From G963667425 sp963667425 [NCBI: bacterium] (GTDB lineage: Bacteria > UBP6 > UBA1177): DNA of 64,000 nucleotides. The notes under the pieces were generated by a model, which did no database searches, had not been told where the DNA came from, and worked only from the letters and a program-made list of their open reading frames with translations. Made by a program: the position numbers and the translations under genes. Shown here piece by piece: positions 10,801 through 17,602 of the stretch. The first letter of the stretch is position 1; the number at the start of each line of letters is the position of its first letter. Where the stretch lies: assembly GCA_963667425.1 (NCBI GenBank), contig OY763407.1, positions 1,302,001 to 1,366,000 on the forward strand. The letters are read 5' to 3'.

Positions 10801-11460
10801 TGTATTTAAAATTCCAGAACCAGAGTTCCCACTATATATATGTGCTGAATGGTTAAAATAGTAATCTTCATCATAATTAGATTTTGTTACTTTACCTGTT
10901 GAAATAACTTCAGGATATGATAGAGGATATCCTATTACTGCAATATCATCGTCAATATTGAGAAGTTTTTTTTCAATTCTTTTAAATTTGTGGCTTATTC
11001 CCGCTCTAGAGAGTATATTTTCGTTATAATAATAATAAAAAGGTTCATTTCTTAATGGAATATCATAAAGCTCAAGTATTGCATAATCATCACTATAAAT
11101 ATCTCCGACTTCAACCACTGATTTAACAGCATATACAACTCTTTCTCTAAGATGATGATCTCTTTTATCTTGATAATCGAAAAAAACATAGGCAAAAGGG
11201 GGAAATTGATCTTTATTTATCAAATCTGGATTTGCATACCTATATGGTCCCCAGAAAGAATCTTCATACAACAAAGAAGCATTAATGCAGTGTGCAGCAG
11301 TAAGATAAAGATTTGAACTTATCATTGTTCCACTGCATGTAAGATAATTTATAAGTTCTGGAGACTCTTTATCTGCTACAGAATCTTCATTGATATCAAA
11401 AATTTTATGTAGCGTCTTATCATATCTTAATGTTACATCATTGTTAGGGTCAAAAAACAC
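7819..11460 (-). CDS. Secreted trypsin-like serine protease with thrombospondin type 3 repeats; 5' end cut off by an IS
   Basis: 1213 residues from a GTG that is probably not the natural start: the same frame stays open upstream to the insertion sequence at 11543. The S1-type protease domain has His57 (TAAHC), Asp125 (DDYAIL) and Ser213 (GNSGSG). Residues about 255-360 hold Asp-rich calcium-binding thrombospondin type 3 repeats (DNDGDGIP, GDACEDSDNDGVID). A long repeat-rich C-terminal part follows, with propeller-like strands. No signal peptide remains on this piece. The missing start, with signal peptide, lies on the far side of the IS at 12850-12994. The product is probably not made or not exported unless transcription and translation start in or near the IS. 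Confidence 0.8.
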   Translation of the reverse strand: MFFDPNNDVTLRYDKTLHKIFDINEDSVADKESPELINYLTCSGTMISSNLYLTAAHCINASLLYEDSFWGPYRYANPDLINKDQFPPFAYVFFDYQDKRDHHLRERVVYAVKSVVEVGDIYSDDYAILELYDIPLRNEPFYYYYNENILSRAGISHKFKRIEKKLLNIDDDIAVIGYPLSYPEVISTGKVTKSNYDEDYYFNHSAHIYSGNSGSGILNTDGNIAGICHAVMGKVNEKPSLDIKISYIVEQSDILSGRIDNDGDGIPFLDDKCPSIYDPNQEDWNNNGIGDACEDSDNDGVIDAVDNCPEKWNPFETMANPSSEIIKGLEAIGNGYWEHTNIGDKYIWQPDHDLDGIGDACDSSAGSQNEGGYSVSIAYKPKGSISLPVTGFGEINKTISISIAGGYYKNYFPVNNGDGKHRVHYCGADLQEYCPNGLWNSEKTGCTLTSYNNWDSVCETETLESGTKIGHTHATASNLIVNGRTRCPQIAWTDNSKDADNINYKNAENYKRPVTASQNISTIKPSAYWNWRADIYAQYNCGEDDYYKYYALCEENGEIRSKTPMYYTLSSNYATNDERYLINGSVNPEYFKNFLTRENINDYNSVGKWSLASRSNTEPAKIEYSNATLNLAEIMKQFREIVSQGLLDSSAQNILIPMESFISGNVSFTRYQHGGFININNSDLNLTTSSIDSLPLMQAVIEDMNSNATYTISETSDNVYELFANYAPSSDWQKIGTVTNYSDYLINSIKSAAVYDNTIYFIGSTMLRSVTQFLYKIVREEDDSYVLKKVLQQNLGMNSSVKLIPALGNIYIAADKDGVMEISEVDLAEGKISEIESDIKPFYSLPLNIIGTETGIYLTGRYNPENSKSTSVMKFDKTNGWQIINDNINADTEKLIMNNIDGRIVMTNILSTNDTTSRIELDTADNSIKIEEVETVDIFQLDTEEPHYCVSETGNSIYPGITERYGTCNSVTDYNYDSHLYFDYKLTVAGYKNNLYIGGLSGIRRIKIESDGTLKKKKLTTNGKTNNLAISENRMYAANYGEIDIFKIAEDGSIDKKSDINSDKCENIRIAKGMLFTAENKKVKIYDLSDPYNPSLISSITADGEVVDLEVVKDKLYIYREKTKWFSTKGYVEIYDISNIKSPQKRNSFNQKCNDAEMQSFGDTVYLGCKNGQFKASENGLTKMSGEKNYLREGYAYKGILYQVFSGKLHLSK

Positions 11461-11567
11461 AAAAATTCCTGCTGATGTTTCTGCTTTATCTACAAAAGAA
11501 GAAGAAAAAGGAGATTCTGAATTCTGAGTATAGCTTTTGCTATAGCCCCCTAAAAACTATACAGAAA

Positions 11568-12464
11568 TCAAGCAGTAACTTTCCCAATATTTTTTCCAGT
11601 TTTTTCATAATATCTGCTCATAACATCTGACGGTGTTCTGTAACCGCATCCCTTATGAGGCCTCTCCTCGTTATAAAACTCTGTCCAGGCTCTTATCACT
11701 TTGTCCAGCTCACTGAAACTTTCAAAACCCTCTCTTTTTACTATAAATCTCTGCAGTATGCTGTGAAAACATTCCACGTATCCATTTTCCTGCGGCGTTC
11801 TGACGTGACAGAACTCATGTTTCATATTTATTGTCTTTTCTATAAAGTCCGCCATATCTTTTGATATAAACTGGCTTCCGTTATCGCTCCTAAGCATTAT
11901 ATCTCTGGGATTTCCGTAAAGTATAATCACTTTTCTCAGCATATCTATCACATCTTCTTTCCTTATACTTCCTGATAATCTGTATGACAGCAGTTTCCAG
12001 CTGTAACAGTCTATCAGGTTAAGCATATAATAGTGTCTCTGCTCGCCTTTTACATATATGTACTTTATGTCTATCTCTATCTTTTCAAACGGACGGCTGA
12101 CGTTTACTTTCCAGCTTCCAACTCTTTGACGATTCTCTGCTTTTTCTCTGATGCGTTTCTGAAGATAACCCGCTTCTTTCATAAGACGGTATACTTTCTT
12201 GCGGTTGATTATTATTCCATATCTGTTTCTCAGTATGTGGCAGATCTTTATATAGCCATAATCTGCAAACTGATGATTTATTATGCTTTCTATTTTTGAA
12301 ACCACTTCTTCGTTAAGAATCCTGTTCCCTTCACAGTTTATTGAAAACAGTGACGGTTTTCTGCCTGCTTTACCTTCTTTATTCCTGTAATTATATGTGG
12401 ATAGCGGGATATCAAGCTTACTGCACATTGCTTTTCTGCCTCTTTTAAAACTGTATTTATTCAC
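11568..12464 (-). CDS. IS3-family transposase OrfB (DDE integrase core)
   Basis: 298 residues. An N-terminal HTH_21-like region (NHQFADYGYIKICHILRN) precedes the rve integrase core. Candidate catalytic residues are Asp132 (IEIDIKYIYV), Asp194 (LRSDNGSQF) and Glu231 (NGYVECFH), a spacing typical of IS3. The start is GTG overlapping the orfA stop by one base (TAGTG), so it is probably translationally coupled to orfA or reached by frameshifting. The frame is intact, so the element may still be mobile. Confidence 0.9.
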   Translation of the reverse strand: MNKYSFKRGRKAMCSKLDIPLSTYNYRNKEGKAGRKPSLFSINCEGNRILNEEVVSKIESIINHQFADYGYIKICHILRNRYGIIINRKKVYRLMKEAGYLQKRIREKAENRQRVGSWKVNVSRPFEKIEIDIKYIYVKGEQRHYYMLNLIDCYSWKLLSYRLSGSIRKEDVIDMLRKVIILYGNPRDIMLRSDNGSQFISKDMADFIEKTINMKHEFCHVRTPQENGYVECFHSILQRFIVKREGFESFSELDKVIRAWTEFYNEERPHKGCGYRTPSDVMSRYYEKTGKNIGKVTA

Positions 12465-12787
12465 TAACTCCCTCTTTTCTTCGGATGTGAACTCTTTTTT
12501 TTTATCAGTTCAAGCTGTGCCGCAATCAGTACTTCTTTCTCAGCAAGCAGTTTCTTAAGTATACGATTTTCCTTCTCAAGTCCTTTTATATCTTTAACTT
12601 CAGCGATTCTTCCGGCTTTCATGGGAAGTAATCCTGCTATCCCTTCAGCTTCGTACTTCTCTTTCCACACATAATAGGTCGTAGGATCCACTCCGTGTCT
12701 TTCACATGTTTTTACAACACCGTGCTCTTCCGCTTCTTTCAGTATCAGAAACTTTTCTTCCGCACTGTAACGTTTCCGCTGCACCAT
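12464..12787 (-). CDS. IS3-family transposase OrfA (helix-turn-helix)
   Basis: About 107 residues. The chosen ATG at 12787 (MVQRKRYSAEEK) is preceded by a strong AGGAGG-type site. The protein has a Tnp_1/HTH_38-like fold (EKFLILKEAEEHG..KTCERHGVDPTTYYVWKEKYEAEG) followed by a leucine-rich coiled coil (LEKENRILKKLLAEKEVLIAAQLELIKKK), which in IS3 elements mediates multimerisation and end binding. A longer frame reaching 12838 would start inside the terminal repeat and is less likely. Confidence 0.88.
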   Translation of the reverse strand: MVQRKRYSAEEKFLILKEAEEHGVVKTCERHGVDPTTYYVWKEKYEAEGIAGLLPMKAGRIAEVKDIKGLEKENRILKKLLAEKEVLIAAQLELIKKKSSHPKKRGS

Positions 12788-12849
12788 CTTTCCTCCTCTT
12801 TTATTGGGAAAGTTTAACTGTTTCTTTTGTACAGTCAATTATGGGGCTA

Positions 12850-12994
12850 GAACACTTTCAACATCCTGATAGTCACAGTTTCCTGTAGAAGGATCACATG
12901 CTGATAACACAGGATCTTCAACTTCTTGAGCCATAATGTTCCATGAAATCAGCAATAAAAAAATAAAAATAGATAAAACATTTAATTTTTTCAT
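12850..12994 (-). pseudogene. 5' fragment of the interrupted serine-protease gene (signal peptide)
   Basis: ATG at 12994 with a GAGG ribosome site encodes about 48 residues: a signal peptide (MKKLNVLSIFIFLLLISWN then IMAQEVEDP) and a short Cys-containing segment (SACDPSTGNCDYQDVESV). Translation then runs into the IS and stops within it. The fragment lies immediately upstream of the IS in the same orientation as the protease, so it is most simply the lost start of that gene. The two halves do not rejoin in frame when the IS is removed at the visible ends, so small changes have occurred or the ends are slightly misjudged. Confidence 0.65.
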
Positions 12995-13338
12995 TTTAAG
13001 CCTCTAATTTTTTAAAATAATAATAAAACTAACCTAAGTTCGCATATCAACAGCTGTTAGTCTACTCTTTAAGAATTTTATTATCAATAAAATTTTTATA
13101 TAAAAAAGATTAAAGTGTCAGTTAACAATAATATTTGATTTTATTTAATGTATCATTATTTATCTGATATCAAAATCTTCTTTACACAATTAAATATATT
13201 TCAAATGTGGCTTTATTGTTTTTGTTTAATTCTTGATATATGAAAAAAATGGTTATAATTCATAAAGCGTGAAAAAGAAAAATTATGAAAAAGTAGCAAT
13301 GAGAAGTATGAAAGATCTAAACTGATTTTAAAACTGGC
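12995..13338. other. AT-rich intergenic region upstream of the interrupted protease
   Basis: 344 bases without a convincing gene between the dus stop and the protease signal-peptide start. It presumably holds the protease promoter on the minus strand. Several AT-rich -10-like stretches are present (for example TATAAA near 13100), but none with a convincing -35 box at the right distance, and no clear terminator was seen. Confidence 0.5.
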
Positions 13339-14250
13339 TCATAATTCAAAAAAATCATACAGATAAAGCTTTATATCATTTAGAGTCCAGTCACTTTTCA
13401 TTATACTTTCTCTAAATTTTGCGCCATTTCTGAGACCTGCTGAATACCATGCTGAATGTTTTTTAAGTTTAAGCAGCTTTTTTCTCTCATCTTCAGCTGA
13501 ACTTGAGATAAGATCAAAATGATATTTTATTATATCTTTCTTAAATTTTTCAGTAGCTTCACTGCTGTTTTTTATTTCACTGAAAAGCCACGGAGAAGAT
13601 AAAATTCCACGTCCTATCATAAGTCCGTAAAGTTTTGATTCCCGAAAATAATCTGCATCTGTAAAACTTTTTATATCACCTGAATGAATTACTTTAAGAT
13701 TACTTTTTTCGGCAGTTTTTACTGAAAGTTCCCAATCAGATATACCGCCAAACATTTCAGTCCGCAGTCTTGGATGAATTACAAGAAAATCAGCTCCTTC
13801 ATCTTCCGCTATTTTTGCAAAAATATCACTGTTTGGAACTGCAAAACCTTTGCGTATCTTTACAGAAAGAGGTTTTTCAGAAGCTTTTCTTACTGTTTTT
13901 ATAATTTCTGCAGCAAGTACCGGATTTTCCATAAGGGCTGCACCACTACCCGATTTCAGAACTTTTTTTACAGGACATCCCATATTTATATCAAAACCGG
14001 CAAAATCAAATTTATCCTGAAGAAACTTTACAGCATAGTCAAATGAATCAGGCTCACTTCCAAAAAGCTGAATGAATGTTTCTTTTTCATCATGAAGAAC
14101 TTCGGCAAGCTCAACACTTTTTAGGCTTCCGTATTTTATGGCTTTTGCTGAAACCATTTCTGAATAGCAAATATCGGCACCTACTGAATAACAGACTTTT
14201 CTAAACAAAGAATCCGTTATGTCCGCCATTGGAGCTAGAAAAAGTTTCAT
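13339..14250 (-). CDS. dus: tRNA-dihydrouridine synthase
   Basis: 303 residues, TIM-barrel flavoenzyme reducing uridine to dihydrouridine in tRNA D-loops. Family features are the N-terminal LAPMADITDSLFR, the catalytic Cys92 in FDINMGCPVKK, KIRKGF, the His in VIHPR, and the FMN-phosphate-binding GLMIGRGILSSPWLF. The length is slightly shorter than the typical 320. It is 8 bases downstream of ymdB in an RNA-processing operon (fau-rny-ymdB-dus). Which Dus subfamily it belongs to is not decided here; it is closest in feel to DusB. Confidence 0.9.
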   Translation of the reverse strand: MKLFLAPMADITDSLFRKVCYSVGADICYSEMVSAKAIKYGSLKSVELAEVLHDEKETFIQLFGSEPDSFDYAVKFLQDKFDFAGFDINMGCPVKKVLKSGSGAALMENPVLAAEIIKTVRKASEKPLSVKIRKGFAVPNSDIFAKIAEDEGADFLVIHPRLRTEMFGGISDWELSVKTAEKSNLKVIHSGDIKSFTDADYFRESKLYGLMIGRGILSSPWLFSEIKNSSEATEKFKKDIIKYHFDLISSSAEDERKKLLKLKKHSAWYSAGLRNGAKFRESIMKSDWTLNDIKLYLYDFFEL

Positions 14251-14258
14251 ATTTTTAC

Positions 14259-15053
14259 TTAAGCCTGTTCTCTGATTCTTTTTACGCTTAAAGCTTTACC
14301 AGTTGAAACATCTACAGAGGCAATAAGACCTTCTATGGTTATTTCACCTTTTTTCGGAGCATATGGCTGAGGAATAGATGTAAGAAAATGTCTGATACTA
14401 CTCTCTTCGTTCATACCAAGAACAGAGTTAAAAGAACCGCATCTGCCGAGATCGGTTATATATGCCATCCCTTTGTCATAAATCTTTTCATCTGAGGTTT
14501 GAACATGAGTATGTGTCCCCGCAAGAACTGAAACTCTGCCATCAAGATAAAATCCAAGAGCCTCTTTTTCCGAAGTTGCTTCTGCGTGAAAATCAACAAC
14601 TTTAACAACAACGCCTTCTTCATCAAACTCTTTTAAAACAGTGTCAGCAGAGGTAAAAGGAGAATCTATCGGTGGCATGTAAACACGACCCTGAAGATTA
14701 ATAACACCTATTTTAATATCATTGTTGAGAGTAAAAATGCACTTTCCGCTGCCAGGAAGATGTGATGGATAGTTATGGGGCCTCAGAATATTTCCGTTTT
14801 CAGCAAGAAGTTTATAGGTTTCAGATTTAGACCACACATGATTCCCTGAAGTTATAACATTTACACCAGCTTTAAAAAGATCTTCAGCAGAACTTTTTAT
14901 TAAAGCCTTTCCTCCTGAAGAATTTTCACCATTGGCAACTGTAAAAACTATTTTTTCTTTTTTCAGAATTGAAGGAAGAACTTCAATAAGAGCTTTTCGA
15001 CCTGGTCTTCCTACCACATCTCCAAGCATTAGAATATTTATAATATCGGACAT
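14259..15053 (-). CDS. ymdB: YmdB-type metallophosphoesterase (2',3'-cyclic nucleotide phosphodiesterase family)
   Basis: 264 residues, the usual length for the YmdB/TIGR00282 family. Metal-binding motifs are GDVVGRPGR near the N-terminus, NGENSSGG, SGNHVW and the C-terminal GTHTHVQTSD. Family members hydrolyse 2',3'-cAMP-like nucleotides and in Firmicutes influence RNase Y-dependent decisions. The gene lies directly downstream of rny, the usual pairing. The stop is followed closely by dus. Confidence 0.9.
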   Translation of the reverse strand: MSDIINILMLGDVVGRPGRKALIEVLPSILKKEKIVFTVANGENSSGGKALIKSSAEDLFKAGVNVITSGNHVWSKSETYKLLAENGNILRPHNYPSHLPGSGKCIFTLNNDIKIGVINLQGRVYMPPIDSPFTSADTVLKEFDEEGVVVKVVDFHAEATSEKEALGFYLDGRVSVLAGTHTHVQTSDEKIYDKGMAYITDLGRCGSFNSVLGMNEESSIRHFLTSIPQPYAPKKGEITIEGLIASVDVSTGKALSVKRIREQA

Positions 15054-15059
15054 AAGGAC

Positions 15060-16610
15060 CTACTGTGCTGTAGCAATAACTCTTGTCTCTCTGATAAGAA
15101 CGACTTTTATCTGACCAGGATAAGTAAGGTCTTCTTCGATTTTCTTTGCAATATCTGTAGCAAGAACATAAGAATCTTCATCTTTTACTCTAGTAGTGTC
15201 AGCAATAACACGAAGTTCTCTTCCTGCCTGAATAGCAAAGGCTTTGTCTACACCGTCAAATGCTGTAGCAACATTTTCAAGTTCGGTAAGTCTCTGAACG
15301 TAACTTTCCATCATTTCTCTTCTTGCACCTGGACGAGCACCACTTATTGCATCTGCTGCCGAAATAATATGATCAAGAACTGTTTCATGCGGAATTTCAT
15401 TATGATGAGCACCGACAGCATGAGCTATTTTCTTGGTTTCTCCATATTTTTCAGTAAGTTTCATACCTATAGAAGCATGACTGCCTTCAACTTCATGATC
15501 TACAGCCTTTCCAATATCGTGAAGAAGACCGGCTCTTCTTGCATTTTTAACACTGACACCAAGTTCTGAAGCAATTTCACCTGCAATAAACGCTGTTTCC
15601 ATAGAGTGTTTCCAAACATTCTGTCCATAACTTGTACGATATTTAAGTCTTCCTATCAGAAGAACGAGTTCCGGGTTCATTTTATGAATACCAAGATCAA
15701 AAAGGGCCTGTTCACCAGCCTCTTTAATAGTTTTCCAAACTTCTTTTGAAGCATTGTTAAAAACATCTTCAATTCTTCCCGGATGAATTCTGCCATCATG
15801 AATAAGCCTTTCAAGAGTAAGTCTTGCAATCTCTCTTCTTATCGGGTTAAAATCAGAAAGCACAACTGCTTCAGGCGTATCATCAATGATAAGATCAACA
15901 CCTGTAATAGCTTCAATTGCTCTGATATTCCGGCCTTCTCTACCAATAATTCGGCCTTTCATCTCATCAGTAGGAAGCATAACCGTTGTGACAGTATGTT
16001 CTGTAGCATATTCACCGGCATAGCGCTGAATTGCTGTTGAAATAATTTCTTTTGCCTTTCTTTCACTGTCTTCAGTAAGATTTTCTTCAATAGTTTTAAG
16101 CCTTTTAGCGGCAAGATGTTTTGCCTCATCCTCAATTTTAAGAATAAGCTCTTCCTTTGCCTCTTCATGAGTCATAGCGGCAATTTTTTCAAGCTCAGCT
16201 TTAACTTCAAGCTCTTTTTTATCAATGTCAGCATTTCTGACATCAATCAAGGATTCCTTGTCTTTAATATCCTTTTCAAGATCTTTTATCTCTTTTTCTT
16301 TCTGGAGAATATTTTCATCTCTTTTTGCTGTCTGTTCTTCCCGTCTGTTCAGTCTTTTTTCTCTTTCTTTAAATTCTTTTAGAAGTTCATTTTTCTGATT
16401 ATCAACATCCTTACGACCTTCAAGAATAATCGCCTGAGCATCAAGATGAGCTTTTTTTACAATCTCATCAGCATCTTTTCTAGCCTGCTCCGCATCCATT
16501 TTCCATTTATCGACCTTACTTCTAAATAAAAGATTAAGCGACAAATAACATAAGACTGCACCAATAACAAGTCCGATAACCAGCATCAGAATAACCATAC
16601 CTGTTCCCAT
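15060..16610 (-). CDS. rny: Ribonuclease Y
   Basis: 516 residues, the typical length. An N-terminal membrane anchor (MVILMLVIGLVIGAVLCYLSL) is followed by a long charged coiled coil (residues about 30-200), a KH domain (GRIIGREGRNIRAIEAITGVDL), and an HD domain with LLHDIGKA and GAHHNEIP supplying the metal ligands. RNase Y is a membrane-bound endoribonuclease that initiates mRNA turnover. It is followed at 6 bases by ymdB, a conserved arrangement. Confidence 0.95.
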   Translation of the reverse strand: MGTGMVILMLVIGLVIGAVLCYLSLNLLFRSKVDKWKMDAEQARKDADEIVKKAHLDAQAIILEGRKDVDNQKNELLKEFKEREKRLNRREEQTAKRDENILQKEKEIKDLEKDIKDKESLIDVRNADIDKKELEVKAELEKIAAMTHEEAKEELILKIEDEAKHLAAKRLKTIEENLTEDSERKAKEIISTAIQRYAGEYATEHTVTTVMLPTDEMKGRIIGREGRNIRAIEAITGVDLIIDDTPEAVVLSDFNPIRREIARLTLERLIHDGRIHPGRIEDVFNNASKEVWKTIKEAGEQALFDLGIHKMNPELVLLIGRLKYRTSYGQNVWKHSMETAFIAGEIASELGVSVKNARRAGLLHDIGKAVDHEVEGSHASIGMKLTEKYGETKKIAHAVGAHHNEIPHETVLDHIISAADAISGARPGARREMMESYVQRLTELENVATAFDGVDKAFAIQAGRELRVIADTTRVKDEDSYVLATDIAKKIEEDLTYPGQIKVVLIRETRVIATAQ

Positions 16611-16622
16611 TAGAATCTCCTT

Positions 16623-17186
16623 TTATATTAAATCTTTACTATAAATATTAGCTTCCGTCACCACGCCATCAAGAGTCTGATCCCATAAATCAGCAAAACC
16701 ACTATCTACCATCTGAATCTCGAAAGCAACCCCTATTGTCTTTGAATTCGTGGAACGATACTGTAAAGTGGTATCATAAAAGCCACCGCCATAACCAATC
16801 CTTTCCATATCGATTGAAAAAGCGACACCAGGGACAAGAAAAAGTTCAACATCTTCGACAGCAACCTTTTCAAGAGAATCAGAAGGTTCCATGATACCAT
16901 AAGCACCTTCAATAAAATCTGAAAGATTATTTAAAAGATAAAAATCGAGCTTTTTTGTTCCTTTAACCACCTTGGGAAAACAGAAACGTTTTGAACTATC
17001 AGAAAAAAGCGAAAGCAGATCCACTTCATTTCTGTAAGGTGAATAAAGCGCAATAATCTTTGAATAATTATAACATTGAATCTTGCTTAAATTTGAGACG
17101 ATACTGAGACTTTTGTCAGCCACCTCTTCACTGGAAAGTGACTTCCTGCGTCTCAGAATCTCACTTCTGAGCTCTTTTTTATCCAA
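16623..17186 (-). CDS. fau: 5-formyltetrahydrofolate cyclo-ligase
   Basis: 187 residues, the family length. ATP-dependent conversion of 5-formyl-THF to 5,10-methenyl-THF. Motifs are the N-terminal KKELRSEILRRRKSL, the substrate region YSPYRNEVDL, and the signature LVPGVAFSIDMERIGYGGGFYD. The start is TTG at 17186; no ATG is available in frame. It is 12 bases upstream of rny, so it is probably the first gene of the rny-ymdB-dus group. Confidence 0.9.
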   Translation of the reverse strand: MDKKELRSEILRRRKSLSSEEVADKSLSIVSNLSKIQCYNYSKIIALYSPYRNEVDLLSLFSDSSKRFCFPKVVKGTKKLDFYLLNNLSDFIEGAYGIMEPSDSLEKVAVEDVELFLVPGVAFSIDMERIGYGGGFYDTTLQYRSTNSKTIGVAFEIQMVDSGFADLWDQTLDGVVTEANIYSKDLI

Positions 17187-17496
17187 AATCTTTATGTAAA
17201 GCCCGAAGGCTCTCCTAAAATATTAAAATATATAAACCTGTATCTCAGGATACAGTATTAAATAAGAGAATAAAAGGTTTAATTGACTATGTCAATAAAT
17301 TTAAAGACAAAATACTTCAAATGTTAACTTTTTCTTAATAAAAGAGTTTCCGCATTTAAGAAATCAAGAATGGAAATTTTGTGAAAAAATAAAATAACAT
17401 CCCAAAAAATCAAATCTTCTCATAAAGAACTTTTCCAACACGGTCAATATGATCTAAAAGAGCTCAATTTTTTATAGTCGCATAAAACTGAAGATT
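17187..17496. other. Intergenic region upstream of fau with two hairpins
   Basis: No gene is visible. Two short perfect inverted repeats stand out. AGCC/GGCT around a TTCG tetraloop on the minus strand (17200-17211) lies 14 bases before the fau start. A 7-bp stem with 4-base loop, CTGTATC/GATACAG, lies at 17238-17255. On the minus strand either could act as an attenuator or leader structure of the fau transcript. 6S RNA genes often precede fau homologues, but the sequence here was too AT-rich and unpaired to call one. Confidence 0.35.
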
Positions 17497-17553
17497 GTTC
17501 TAGTTCCATAATTGACTGTACAAAAGGAGTGATTAAAATTTCCCAATAAAAGA
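17497..17553 (+). mobile_element. Solo left end of the IS3-type element found at 11.5-12.8 kb
   Basis: About 57 bases colinear with the outer left end of the IS at 11543-12849 read from its orfA side. Shared blocks are GTTCTAG, CCATAATTGACTGTACAAAAG and, after 12 diverged bases of equal length, TTTCCCAATAAAAGA. No transposase follows. It is a deletion relic or the product of an end-only event. Confidence 0.7.
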
Positions 17554-17602
17554 TGATGCTACTAAATCCTCTGATGAAGATAGCTAAACGAATCTAAATG
17601 GA

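Larger units (their letters stand above)
11543..12849 (-). mobile_element. IS3-family insertion sequence, about 1.3 kb
   Basis: The element carries orfA and orfB of an IS3-type transposase. Its ends are imperfect inverted repeats. Reading inwards, both ends begin TAGCCCC, followed by C or A, then TAA..ACT(A/G)TACA. The outermost bases and any target duplication are not clear: a 2-base TA could be read, but nothing longer. It sits inside the secreted protease gene, with the signal-peptide part on one side and the protease domain on the other. A lone copy of the left end occurs at 17497-17553. Confidence 0.85.

Noticed and set aside
11460-11543. GTG at 11460 as the natural start of the serine protease
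   Set aside because: The frame is open and protein-like upstream to the IS, and there is no signal peptide after the GTG.
17187-17496. 6S RNA gene upstream of fau
   Set aside because: Only two short hairpins are present; the long imperfect rod with a central bubble is not seen.
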